From Puccinia triticina (lineage: Eukaryota; Basidiomycota; Pucciniomycetes; Pucciniales; Pucciniaceae), in the NCBI RefSeq assembly GCF_026914185.1, contig NC_070563.1:2542001-2606000 (forward strand): 64,000 nt of DNA, written 5' to 3'. Below the pieces are notes generated by a model. That model was not told where the DNA came from and did not search any database. It worked only from the letters and a program-made list of their open reading frames with translations. Of the stretch, positions 21,381 through 34,000 are shown one piece after another. The first letter of the stretch is position 1; each line of letters begins with the position of its first letter. A program made the translations under genes and the position numbers.

Positions 21381-24300
21381 CTACTTATGTTTGATCTGAT
21401 GCACGGAGCAGAACCGAAACGAATATTGACATCGATTGAATCAAAGGATGAAACACAAAAATACCCAAGCTCACCTCGACAATTAAGTCACCCGATCCGA
21501 TGCTGTCACCAGGTTGGATAGCCACCCGCGAAACTTTTCCGCCAACAGGCGCGGTCACGTTTTGTTCCATTTTCATGGCCGACATGATACAGATGGGATC
21601 GCCGGCCTTGACTTCATGTCCCTCTTGGACCCGGATCTCGACAACCACTCCGGCCATCGGCGATCCTACTGAGCCCGGATCGGAGGTTGCCTTCTCACGA
21701 TGAGCGGTCTAGAAATCACAACTGGGATGTTAAATTTCTTGTCTTGTTTAGCTCCGATAAATGAGATCCGGTAATGTTACTCACTTCAACTGCAGCGCTT
21801 CGATCTTCAACCTGAACTGCTCGAGTCTCCCCATTCAGTTCGAAGAAAACTTCTCTAACACCAGTCTCAGGACTGCAAATGCAGAAGCATAGGACCAGTT
21901 TCAATATAGTATGTCCTCTCTATTAAGTTAAGAAGTTGAGATCTTAACTTACTTGACAGGGCCAGATGCTAATAGCTTGACAATCAAGGTCTTGCCTTGC
22001 TCGATTGCAATGTGCATTTCCTCGCCGACCTCAGGTTTTGCCAAGAAGTGTCGAGCTATCCATTAAAATAACTGATCAGATGGTAAATCTCACCAAGAAT
22101 TAGGAGAAGAGACAACTGACTGGGTAATATCGATAGATCGCCATACTTGGATAAAAATTCCCTAAAGTCTTCGAACACTTTGGGGTACATACAGTGAGAC
22201 AATACATCCTTTTTTGCAAAAGGATTGACACAGCAGGTCAGTCACATGAGCTCCGATCATAGCAGGAACGCAAAACAACTCAACGGTGGATGTAATGCTC
22301 TTGCCGAATTTGTCCTGCAACTCTTTGCGAGTTGCTTCAAAGTTGTAAGGAGGTAATGACATGCCAGGTCTGCCTTCAATTCTGGGCTTATCACGAATGA
22401 TGTGAGTTCGTAGAGGTTCAGGAAAGCCGCCAACAGGTTGGCCAAGATATCCTTGGAAGAACTCGACAACCGAATTGGGGAAATCAAGTTTGGAAGCCCG
22501 TTCTTCCACATCGGCCCGCTTCAACTTGTTAGTGACCATGAATTGCGCAAAATCTCCGACAACCTTCGACGAAGGCGTCACTTTCACGATATCGCCACAG
22601 AGCTGGTTGGCTTCGATCTATAAAACAAAAGTCAAAGGATCCGTTAACTTGTGGACTTCTTACAAAAATGTCTGCTCTTCATCTCGACCTACATAAGCGT
22701 TTTTGACGGCTGCCCATTGCGTACCCAATCCAAGTTGCTGACTTTGGAACATCAAGTTGGTATATTGTCCACCTGGCATTTCGTGTCTGAATGCAAGTTA
22801 TAACCCCCTGATTAGTCAAGCGGCCCCAGGTTTGTGTAACTAAAGAACATAACTCACTCGTAGACGCCCGAATCACTTGATTTGACGTTAGCGTCAAAGC
22901 AGCTGTACAGAAGACGGCATTGAGACCAGTAAAGCTAAATTGAAGATTTTCAGTCTTTGGACATTAAGAAACGCGATGTTTCGAGTCGGAACAAACGGGG
23001 AAAGTTCACGCACATTCAGTGCTTGGATATCTTCAAACCGAATACCGGTACCAAGTCCGTTTTGCTCCAAGGCAGCACATAAGGCACCCATTGCGCATTG
23101 TGAAGTCATACCTGACATGCTATCAATGGCACAGTCTACTACATCTGCCCCAGACTCGGCGCACTGTAGCATTGTAGCTAGAGATATGCCAGCGGTATCG
23201 TGGGAGTGGACGTGGATTGGTAGATCTGGGTGTTCGTTGCGTAGCGCACTAATCAAGCTGTGTTATCGAATGCAAAAATTGTCACCAAACAAAACGTTAC
23301 AGGGAATGTGACTGCTGCTGCTGAATAGGAAACTCTTAAAACTTACATTTTGGCAGCTCTGGGTGTCAATAATCCAGCCATATCCTTGATCCCCAAGACG
23401 TGAATTCCTTCGGCTACAAGTTCTGACGCGAATTTCAAGTAATATTCTAGAGTATATTTGGTCTTCGCAGGGTTGGCGACATCACCGGTATAACAGATTG
23501 TGCCCTCGACCACACCTCCGGCCTTCTTGGCTGCATCAATTCCAATCTTCATGTTTTCCAAGTAATTCAATGAATCAAAAACACGGAAAATGTCCAATCC
23601 GTTCTCGACTGCCTTTTTCGAGAATTCGTAAATGGCATTGTCCGGATAAGAGGTATAACCAACGGCGTTAGCCCCTCGGATCAATGCTTGCAAGGGGACA
23701 TTGGGCACTAGTTTTCGGATCTTGCGAAGTCTCTCCCAAGGGTCTTCGTACAAAAATCGCATGGCAACATCAAAAGTAGCCCCGCCCCAACATTCAAGAG
23801 AAAAGGCGTTGGCCAATGCATGGGATGTCTCGCGGGCGATGTTAAGAATATCTATCGTTCGAAGTCGGGTGGCAAGTAGAGATTGATGGGCATCACGCCA
23901 AGTAGTGTCCATGATCAAGCAGCCCTTATAGTCACGGACTGCTTTTGCAAAGCCGGCCGGGCCCTGGGCTTTGAGAATTGTTCGCCAACCCTGTTGACAC
24001 GTTAGTGAGACATCGAGCGTCTTGGATGGATCCGTACGATGAGCTAGAGTGGGGATTACGATCTCGTCTTTAAGGCCAGGCTCGCCTTGTTGACCTTTGA
24101 TGCTGCTACCGTTAACCACAAGGTCTCCTAGGTAGCCAAGTAGCTTTTGCGCACGATTTTGACTACTAATCAAGTGGAACAAAGCTGGCGTGTCATCGAT
24201 AAACTGCAAAGAGATTACTAGTGTTAATGTGAAGAAGTATAAAATAGACCGGTAATGTTTCTACTTACGGTCGTCCAAGTTTGAGAAGCGACAAACGTCT

Positions 24301-26164
24301 CGTGAGAGAGGACTCGGAATAGAAAGGGGATGTTGGTCTTGACTCCTCTAATTCTAAATTCAACCAATGCCCTCAACATCTTCCGTCTTGCAATCTCAAA
24401 TGTCGCCCCACGAACAGTTACCTTTGTGAGCAAACTGTCGTAATGAGGTGTGATCTGAGCACCGGCAAATCCGGAAGAGGCATCCAGTCGAACACCGTTA
24501 CCACCCGCAGAACGATAGACTTCAATCTTCCCGGTATCTGGCTGAAAGCCCATTGCCGGGTCTTCTGTTGTTACTCGACATTGAATCGCATATCCCCGCT
24601 TCGAGACAGCCTCCTGAGTTAGACCAAGTTCGCTCAACGTAGCGCCAGCGGCAATTTGGATCTGCGCAGCAACGATGTCAATCCCAGTGATTTCTTCGGT
24701 GATCGTATGTTCTACCTGAATTCGTGGGTTGATTTCGATAAAATGGTGTCGGCCTTGTTGATCAACAAGGAATTCAGCCGTACCGGCGTTTCGATATTTG
24801 ACTGCCTGTGCCAGCTTCTTGGCATCGTCGAGGATCCGAGTGCGAACTTCTTCGGTTAAGTTTGAAGCAGGGGCAAGCTCGACCACCTTCTGGTGACGAC
24901 GTTGGACGGAGCAGTCTCGTTCGAAAAGGTGAATGACATTGCCAAGATTATCTCCCAAAAGCTGGACCTCGATGTGGCGTGGCTTGTCGAGGAAACGTTC
25001 GATGAACACAGTACCATCACCGAAAGCCGACTTGGCTTCAGAGACGGCACGCTCAAAGGACTCTTTAAAGTCCTCGGCGGCTCTCACAACTCTCATTCCA
25101 CGGCCTCCTCCACCCATGGCGGCTTTGATGATAACTGGAAAACCATGCTCCTTGATGAAGGCATCGGCCAGATCGTAGCTTGCGATGGCACCCTCGGTGC
25201 CCGGAACAACAGGAACACCACACTTGATAGCTAGACGGTGGATTGTTCGGGTTATTTCGATATGTTAGATGCTGGTTCAGTAGAATATGATACCTAACTC
25301 GGTTTACTCACCTAAGGTTCTTGCTTTAACCTTGTCTCCCAGGCCGTCGATCACCTCTGGTTGTGGACCAACGAACGCCAGACCGGCATCTTCTACCTTC
25401 TTAGCAAAACTTGCATTTTCCGCAAGAAATCCATAGCTGGGTGCCAAAATGGAAAATGATAAGGAGGTCAGGAAGCCAGCAGAGTGAGAGAGTAATTGAT
25501 TCTTCGATGGACCAATCGAATTCTTACCCCGGGTGGATCATGTCCACTCCATGCTCAAGTGCAAGACGGATGATATCATCTTGAGCCAGGTAAGCGCCAA
25601 CGGGAGTACAGCCTTTCCCAACCATGTAAGCCTCGTCTGCCTAAATTTGGGAGCCACATTAGTTCCGACTGATACATAATTTGATTTGTGATAAATCCAT
25701 CTTACCTTATGACGATGTGCACTCATGCGATCCTCGTGGGAATAGATGGCTACCGTGTGCATGGCAAGTTCATGAGCCGTCCTGAAGACTCTGATTGCTA
25801 TTTCCTGAAAATTGAAGGGCAGCCCGGCAGAGTAAATACAATGAACATCGAAATTTTTAGTAAAGATCAATCACACACCCCTCGGTTAGCAACCAGGATC
25901 TTTTGAAGTGGGCCACGATGGCCAGCGGTTTGACGACGGATACTCTGGACGTTGGGAGTGTGGTGTCCCATAGTACCACCAGGGGTACCCGGAAGGGATG
26001 AGCTGGTGGTAATAACCAAAGATCATAATGAGTTGTTAGTTGGGTGCAAAGCCCAATAGGATGGCCAGAGGCTTAGCAATATCGAGAGCTCACGCAGGGG
26101 TATGCAAAGAAAAGGCATCTTTGCTCTTCATCTGAGAGTCATCAGCACTCAAGTGAGAGGCCAT
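21381..26164 (-). CDS. PYC: Pyruvate carboxylase, 16 exons, about 1,208 aa
   Basis: Carboxylates pyruvate to oxaloacetate using ATP, bicarbonate and covalent biotin; the fungal enzyme is cytosolic. Predicted exons on the minus strand: 26164-26094, 26002-25879, 25804-25706, 25640-25528, 25436-25312, 25230-24269, 24203-23347, 23257-23014, 22934-22858, 22786-22693, 22617-22285, 22208-22121, 22055-21953, 21872-21785, 21708-21475, 21395-21381. The sum is 3,627 nt, a multiple of three, and all introns are GT-AG of 65-91 nt. Domain order: biotin carboxylase (ANRGEIAIR near 62; ATP-grasp MGGGGRGM near 216; [12 protein letters not shown] near 281; [10 protein letters not shown] near 343), carboxyltransferase ([10 protein letters not shown] near 597; metal-site HVHSHD near 799), C-terminal biotinyl domain (MSAMKM, Lys near 1172). 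No lesion seen. The start MASHLSADD has a good context (gagaATGG); an internal Met 34 codons on is the alternative. Weakest splices: 22285/22208 (acceptor AAAAAG) and the 15-nt last exon. Confidence 0.95.
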
Positions 26165-27129
26165 TCTCGGTCAAGAAAGAGGCTAGAGAAGAAGACTGCG
26201 CTGGCGAATGAAATGGTAAGAAGAGTGATTGGTTGGTGGGATGAAGCAAGAGTTGAAGGACAATGACTACTGAGGAATGATGGAAGCATGGTGGGGTGAG
26301 GACGAGTTGAGTGAGGGTTATGTAGAGTGGGCCGGCCGGTCAAAATCATTGGGTGGATCGGGAGTGATAAAGAAACAGTTTAAGGTTTCAGCCGGACTGT
26401 GATATGGGGTTGGTTGTATGGATGTACAAGCACTGCAGCCGGCAGCTGTATGGAATACGTCATATGAGCTAAAGCAACACATACAGAGAGGACTCCGAGC
26501 GAGAAGTTAGACTCAGATAAAATTTGCCAAGCCAAGCCAAGCCATCCAACGAGCACACAACTGCGCATCCTCAAGAGAAGAAGGAAAGACACGACATTTC
26601 CTGACATTCCCCCTAGTTCCCATCCTGATTTCTGACCCCCAAAAAACATTCATCGTTCCAGGGCATCTCAAGCACTTCTTCAAGTCCGATTATACAAAAG
26701 TAATTGTAACCGGTTTTAAATTTTCAAGCATGTGCCACGCCAAAGACAAAAACCGTAACAGAGCACATGCATACTAATCCTTTCATCCGGATCACTCGCA
26801 GTAGTTAGGAGCACCGCAGCTCAAGCATACATCCCCACCGACTACGTATTTATTTAAATATTTTCACCCTGTTTTCCAGTCTGCCAAGACTTGGCCAAAC
26901 TCACAAACCTGTCCCAAACCATGAAGCAAGGTTATAAAGCTAAGAAGAAGGCAAGAAATATGTAAATAGAAAAGACTGGAATTGTGATTGCGATGCGAAT
27001 TTACAGACCAGGGGGAGTTGCGTCAAAGCGCTAAAATGTTGCCTGCCAAGAAGCGAAACGAGAGCCAGTTGTGTGTGCCGACCTCTGCAAATGGTACATA
27101 TATGTTTGGATAATGCTTATCTCCCTAAC
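26165..27129. promoter_or_regulatory. Upstream region of pyruvate carboxylase
   Basis: About 0.5-1 kb of apparently unique sequence upstream of the PYC start. No repeat family from this window is recognised here. The promoter is inferred from position; I could not point to specific factor sites. Confidence 0.35.
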
Positions 27130-27775
27130 TTAGTTAACTAAGTCCCTCTCCATGTGGAGGGGGGACGCCGCGAAGGAGGGTCCCTGCGGGACGGCGTCCC
27201 CCCTCCACGACTTACGCGCTATGTCGACCCCGCGGCAGTAGAGAATTAGGCATTTTGGTGGGGACTTTTTTAAAACCAATCTCCCACATGAGTTTCTGAA
27301 CCTTTTTTTCTCTAATTTACATTTCTGGGATGGCTTAAGCTGTCCCCTTCTTTCTACTATTTTTTCTCATCCTCAACTCCTCTGGTTGAGCTGCAATCAT
27401 AGTTGTAACATTATCAATTTCAGATTCTGTACAGTGCAAAATGTGGAATGCATGATGAAGTGGACACTTGTCAGTCACAAAAAAGGACTTCATGGGGCAC
27501 CCAAGGCCCCAGAAAATTTGTAAAGTATGTACAAAGAAACTCCATGATGTTGTGCACATTTTGCTCCCCCAAAGTTTTATTACCTGGTCTCAAATGGCAC
27601 GTCCAGAGAGGATTGAAAAACATCATTTTTCCAATTCTCTACTGCCACGGGGTCGACATAGCGCATAAGTACCTCCTTCGGAGGGTCCTTGCGGGACGGC
27701 GTTCCCCCTCCAATAGAGGGACTTAGCGGAGGTCGCTGCGCTCCCCCGAGGAGGGAAATTAGCTAAGTTAGCTTA
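27130..27775. mobile_element. Long inverted-repeat (fold-back) AAGTCCCTC element
   Basis: The left arm 27130-27260 (aacttagttaactaagtccc, ggaggggggacgcc, gcgctatgtcgacccc) is mirrored by the right arm 27630-27772, with about 370 bp between. The arms contain shorter hairpins (gggacggcgtcccccc). The interior has no domain. Ends carry AACTTAG(C/T)TAA, as in other AAGTCCCTC units. The target duplication is not clear. Confidence 0.65.
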
Positions 27776-28868
27776 TCTCCAACCTTTCAAGTAGAAGGTC
27801 CGAACAAAGCTGTCATTCAAACAGCAGCAGCTTGCTTATGTATGTATGTATCTCGGAACGTGCAACAGAACCTCACTATGAGTCCTCTACGTATGACCAT
27901 CTAGTAGACTCTACTGATATCATCATGAGTCTGATTCAGGACTGCTCAGCTGACACAATCTCTAAGGCAACTGTGTGGCTTCGCTCAGGTCTTGAGTCTT
28001 GGCTCTGAGTCTTATCTCAGCCTCTCAGGAATCATCCGACCTCCAACGAGATGGTATCTACGTCGAACACCCCATCCATCCATCCGAGTCCCGTCTACAT
28101 AACCCGAGTGATTGGTTGTTGCGCACTCGGCAGCACTTCGCCTCTCTGCCGCGTGAGCCAATGCAACGCTGAGCCTGCTACGCTAATATTCGTGTTAGCG
28201 TGGCTTAATCTTGCCAACTTCCCCGTTAGCTGTTACATAGCAGCTTTGCGCCGGCGCAGGCCGCCAAAAATTGACCTTGGCATTGGAAAATCCGGCCTCC
28301 CAATATTATAATACCATGGCCCGCCAATCCAATCAATGCTCCAAAATCGTATGATGCCCCGAAATCAGCTGTACCTTCGTCGCGGATCTACAAGGACGAC
28401 AAGAGGGCGGTCGAACGACGAATTACATATCATAGATGCTTCCTCCTACTCGTTCGTCCTCCGGTATCAACACGGACTGCGTCTGCCGAGCGGCCCTCAG
28501 TGCTCGTGAGAAGCTGGTTTGGACCTATGAGTCTGAGGGAAATCAAGCTGTAGTGTTTACATCTCTGTGCTTTGCTCGCCTTGACTCCGAACCCGCACCG
28601 TCGAATTCTGTCGAGAAATTACCTGAAATTACATAGCGGATGGTTTCAAGGAGGGCAAACCTGGTCAAACAGAGAGGAAGAGAAGATACGTGCAGAAAGT
28701 GGCTCTATATATATCTGGTGTCGCCATAATTCCAATTTGATCCTATAAAACCAATTTTCAACATATTGTCTTTTCTAGAATGCTTGGATTTTTTCCACAA
28801 ATTCTGGTTTTGTTATGCACTTAAACTAAAATCACAGTTTGCACCAAACTTTGGGCAAACCTTGCATT
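27776..28868. other. No recognisable gene
   Basis: Balanced composition and no repeat family shared with the rest of the window. Open frames at 28051-28311 and 28436-28636 lack domains and any visible splice support. A short unknown gene cannot be excluded. Confidence 0.3.
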
Positions 28869-29053
28869 TATGGTGTTCAAAGTTGGTTTGCATAATTTTA
28901 TGCATGCATGCATCAATCATAAAATCATAAAAATATTTTGGTGAGGAAATTTTGTATTACATAATCGGACAGTCATATCCCTTGCAAAAAATATTTTATG
29001 ATTTTATGATTTATGCATGCATAAAATTATAAGAACCAACTTTGAACACCATA
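28869..29053. mobile_element. GGTGTTCAAAG MITE (185 bp)
   Basis: Ends TATGGTGTTCAAAGTTGG and its complement, with att at 28866-28868 and 29054-29056. The interior is AT-rich with ataaaatcataaa and tgcatgca palindromes. Related copies: 56984-57180 and a partial one at 10970-11105. Confidence 0.7.
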
Positions 29054-29228
29054 ATTCAAGGTTATTTAAGCACATGCACAAAAAAATCATCACCCAACTT
29101 TGCATGAAACTTTGATATTCACTTCTGCCTGGGATGACAACCCAGCTCTCTGTTGGCCCCTCCCTGGCCCCCATACTGGCAGAGGGCAGCGGCCAATGGT
29201 CATGGGCACTGGCTGCTGGGGTAAGAAA

Positions 29229-29476
29229 CACTGCAAAAAAAAACTGTGTCAACTGTGAGCAGTTGACATGTGGTAACTCTGAGGAAGCTTGTGGTGTTAC
29301 ACCAGCCTTACTCAAGGTTTGACTCAACCCAAGCTTCAATGCACAGTCACTGGGCACCTTGCACAGTGACTGTGCCAACAAAGGCACTTGTGCATCCAGG
29401 TGGAGTTACAATGTCAGCTTGACTTGAATATCCTGCGTGTCAACTGCAAGCAGTTGACCAAGTTTTTTTTGCAGTG
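29229..29476. mobile_element. CACTGCAA MITE, copy 2 (248 bp)
   Basis: Near-identical to 9773-10020 with the same length. aaa direct repeats at 29226-29228 and 29477-29479. High similarity indicates recent activity relative to most elements here. Confidence 0.85.
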
Positions 29477-29889
29477 AAAGGCACTCGGGTTCAGAATATG
29501 AACTCGGTTTTCTCTAACCCAACGCGTAGACCACCTACTGGAGGATGTTGGGTCCGGGGGTGGATTTGGCCTTGGGCCTTATCTGACATCTGTCAAGATG
29601 CCGCATGCGGAGGGATATGAAAAATATGGCATTTCCCTCGGTCAACAAAACGAGACATTTTGAGAAATTGTCGAAGCTTTACGGAAAAGACAATAATTGT
29701 TAGCTGCAAATGAAACAGACTCTTGAATGTCTTTGTGAATGAACTTTTCATTTTAATGATGCAGCATTATGCAGTTTTTTAGACTATTACCACTTAAGTG
29801 CAACTAGAATCATATTCAAGAGACTTTATGTCATGTAAGAATTCCCTCTTCTATTTTTTTCAACTTCATGAATCTTAGATAGGACCAAC

Positions 29890-29977
29890 TCAAACTTAGC
29901 TAAGTCCCCGTCCTCAGTCAAACTTAACTAAGTCCCTCCCAAGGGAGCTCAAAGGCCTCCCTCTGGGAGGGACTTTA
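29890..29977. repeat. AAGTCCCTC hairpin unit
   Basis: Two successive aacttagctaagtcccc / aacttaactaagtccctc starts are followed by a GAGGGACTT end. Stem gcctccctctgggagg. Same family as 3589-6743 ends. Confidence 0.55.
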
Positions 29978-30554
29978 TGCCTTATTGGTGAAATTTGCCT
30001 GAGAGAAATGAAATAATCCCTACCTTTTTATGCTAAGGCCCCTGCACGGTGCTGCCTTGGTGTAATCACCCTCTACATTTACACTTAGACTCTTGGGATG
30101 CCTGGCTATCTCCTGCCACCTTTGTGTGCATTTTCCTTCTTCCCAAACCCAAGATACAAGGTGTGTAGTAAGAAAAACTTCATGCTGGCAAAAATAGTCA
30201 AGGTATAACTGTTTTTCAAATGAGCTCCCTTGGAATCTTGAGTGAACATGCCTAAATGCATGTTCCCACAAGCATCCCGCACCATTTTGACACTCTCAGA
30301 TCTGTCAAACCAGTTTCAATGAGGATACCCGTCATTTTTTTTCTTGAGGAAAGTGTATGGATTTACACTACAATGCTGTTTTACGGACCTCATGCTTGGC
30401 TTTTGCAACCCACCATCTTCAATGTGTTATTATGAGCAAGGAATGAGGAAATTTGATGATCTAAGAGCATCAAAAATTAGCCAAGATGCAGGGCTTTCTT
30501 AATATCGAAAAATATTGGTAAAATCTTTGGAGGTAAGGGAGCTATTGCAACATT

Positions 30555-31038
30555 TGTTAGAATTTAGTCTGAATTGCTGTAAAATGAGAACCAGGCTAAA
30601 GAGACAAGATTACATCAACAATGAGGAAGAAAAGGATAAAAAGAGAAAAAGAATTTACCACCACGAGAGATCTGATAATCTAGAGACAACCTGAGACAAG
30701 AGTGAAGAGACAGAGTAGGAGAACAAGGACACTGAGATGACAGAAGGAATAAGATGAGAAGAAAAGAAGGGAGATTAGCTGAGGACAGGAGGACCGAGGA
30801 TGTCGTCGATCTTTTCTCACCAAATTGAGATTTGAGCCAAGAGAGATAGGGAAGAAGTCTTGAGCGATGTTGAGACTTGAGGATTGAGGTCTTGAGCAAT
30901 GTTGAGACTTGAGGATTGAGGTCTTGAGCGATGTCGAGACAGAGGAGCAAACAGAAGAGATAGTTGAAGCGGACAGAAGAGCACTTGGGCTGAGAAGTCT
31001 CAGGCCTTTCACAGGGCTGTTGCGGCGAAAACTCAACA
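30555..31038 (-). repeat. Copia 1 3' LTR
   Basis: 484 bp, undisturbed. Contains tandem copies of a roughly 32-bp word (cttgagcaatgttgagactt). Copy number of this word differs slightly in arrangement from the 5' LTR. It preserves the uninterrupted gggagattagc site used by the MITE in the other LTR. Confidence 0.9.
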
Positions 31039-34000
31039 CCCCCCGCAATTTGTTGAGAAAAGAACTCTAACCATGAAGCACTTTTTGCGTAGTCGATTAA
31101 GTGATTCAAAGTTACTGGGTTTTGTCAGAGCATCGGCGATCATATCTTCAGTAGGAATCAGCTTCACAAGTATTTCATTGTCTTCTTTCATCTTTCTGAG
31201 GTGTTTTATCTTGATATCCAAGTGCTTGGTTTTAGAATTAGATCCGAAGTTTTTTAGTTTCTCAAGAAGTCCTTGATTATCTATGTGGAATTGTGAAGGA
31301 TTCAATTTTTCATTCCATAGCTCTTCAATAACATATTTTATCCATTCATTTTCTTGCACCCCGTCTGACAAGGCGTTCAGCTCGGCTTCAGTGGAGGACA
31401 TTGTGATGTTTTGCTGCTTTTTGCTGTTCCAAGCAATTGGACACGCCTTCCAGAAACAAATGGATCCACTGCGGGAGAGACGAGTTTTGAGATCGTCCGC
31501 CCACGTAGCGTCAGTGAAATGTTGTAGTGTGTTTGTGTCATCTTCAGAGTTGGGGCGGAGTGTGAGAGCTAGATCAGTTGATCCGGAAATATACTTCCAA
31601 CAGTGTATGATTTGTCTCCAGTGTTGAATCCCTGGATTGTTGTTGAAGCTAGCAAGTATTGATACAGCAGGAGCCAAGTCAGGTCTTGTCCTGCAGGCTA
31701 AATAATTGAGAATGCCGGTATGCGTTCAATAATTTATCTTGAGCTTTTGAAATTCAGCTTTCTCATTCTCGGTAGCGGCCATCAGTTGAACTCCCACCGA
31801 CAGAGGAGTCTTTACAGGACAACAGTCCTTGATGCCCGCAATTTCTAGTCCTTTCTTTATTAGTTTTTGTTGAGACAGTTTGATATAATCGTCATGAACT
31901 TCAACGTCCATTCCAAGAAGTGTGTCAGGTTCGTGAGCGGACGAGTTCGGAAATCGAAGTAGAAAGAGTGACTCAAACGCATTGACTTTTCCTACAACGA
32001 CCAAATCATCTACGTGAAAGAATATGGCGGAGTGTCGATCTTGATGAAGGAACAGGCAAGGATCGGCTGTGGATTGCTCAAAATGAATTTCTCTGAACCA
32101 TGCGGTAAGAGTATCGTACCAATTGGCAGGAGCTTGTTTGAGTCCATAGAGAGACTTGTTCAGTCGAAGAAAGGGGGATTTTCGGTTGGATCCTTCAGGA
32201 GTTTTAATATAAATTTCTTCTTTCAGCAGAGCAAAGAGAAAAGCACTTTTTACGTCAAATTGTCGGATCGGAAGTTTCTTGTCCAAAGCAAACATTAAGA
32301 CTATCAGAAGAGCCGTGAATTTTCCCGTAGGTGCAAAGGTTTTCTCATAGTCACGGCCTTCAATTTGCCAAAAACCTTGAATACAGAGTCGTGCTTTCTT
32401 TCTTTCAGCTGAGGATAATGTGGCTGGTTTAGTCTTAAAAATCCACACTGTGCGGAGAAATGACGCAGGGGTATTCCATTCATCATCCCATACTTGATGA
32501 TCTTCGATGTTTTCGAGTTCATCATTGGTGGCGACGATCCATTCTTTTTTATCTTCAGATTTCATAGCTTGTTGAAACGTATCAGGATCACTAGTCAGAT
32601 AACAGTATTTAATGGGTTTGACACGGGTGGTTTGATCACGCAAGGATCTTTGAGTAGGAATCAAAGTGTTGGCAACTTCAACGTCATCGTTTTTGGATTC
32701 TTCAACAACAGACTCATTATTGACTTCGGACTCTTCTTGAGGATCGTGACATTCTTCAACAGATGCTTCGCTTGGTTGTTTGTCTTCATCATCAAAGAGT
32801 TCAACCACGAACTCAGAGTCATCTCCAATCTGATCAGACTTAGGGAAATCCAGAAATGAAAGATGTTTGGTGTTGAGCAGTCTGCCTTCATCCGTAAGAA
32901 TCCTATAAGAGCAGAGTTCTTTGTTGAAACCGACAAGAGTTCCTAATCCTCCCTTTTCCGCCAACTTGGAGCTAGACCTTTCAGGGAGGAACAGATATGA
33001 AACTCGGATGCCAATGGGTTTAAAGAAGCTGAGAGGAATTGAGCGATTTTTGAATAGTTCAAAAGGCGATTTCCTACTCCGATGGGCAGGAATTTGGTTT
33101 AAGGAGAGAGTGCTGGCCTTTACAACTTCGTTCCATAACCTCTTATTGAGGCCGGAGTCCTTAAATATGGCTCGGGTGGATTCAAGGATGGTTCGGTTGA
33201 ATCGTTCAGCCAAGCCATTCTGTTGAGGAGTATATGCATCAGAATATCTGGCCTTGATCAGATGTTTATTACAAAAATCAAGAAGATGTTGATTGATGAA
33301 CTCGGTCCCTCGGTCGGAATGAATTATGGTGGGATAATATCCAAAGCGACGTGCCTCCAAGTCAATGGCTTGTTCCAAGACTTTAGCTACATCACTCTTA
33401 TTTCTCAATGGAAGAGCAGCACAGAAGCGTGTACAGCTGTCCACAACGGTAAGAAAGTAACGATGTCCTTCACGCGAGGACGGAGTGATAGGGCCTACAA
33501 CGTCGAGATGTATCTCTTCAAATGGTTTTGATGCTGTCGAGTGTCTTGAGTGAAAAGATCCTCTCGTGATCTTAGAAACAGCGCACGCCTCGCAAGCTCC
33601 GTAGTTCTTCAGTTGAAGTCCCAGTCTTTGTTGAAGTCTTCGATAGCTTACATGTCCAAGGGATTTATGAAGAAACTCACTCGTCAACAGTAGACATTGT
33701 TGACTCAGATTATTGAAGTGTAGAGTAGGAAGATTATTCTCATATTGTCCTCTCATGACAATCAATTTGTCTTTAAGAATAGAGAATGAATTCATTTCAA
33801 AGAGAATATCATAACCGTTGAGTGCAAGACATCGAGCAGACAAGAGATTGACTACAATGTCTGGAACGAAGAGAACATTGTGTAGCAGAAGATCACCGGC
33901 TTCGTTTGACAGTTTGATGGTTCCAATACCCTTGATCTTAAGTGATTCCGCGCCTGAGCTTGTCTTCACGATTCCTTCTTCTTTGAGGGAGATGGATAGG

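Noticed and set aside
29004..29387. 127-codon minus-strand frame shared in part with 9680-9931
   Set aside because: The shared protein part is simply the duplicated 248-bp MITE.
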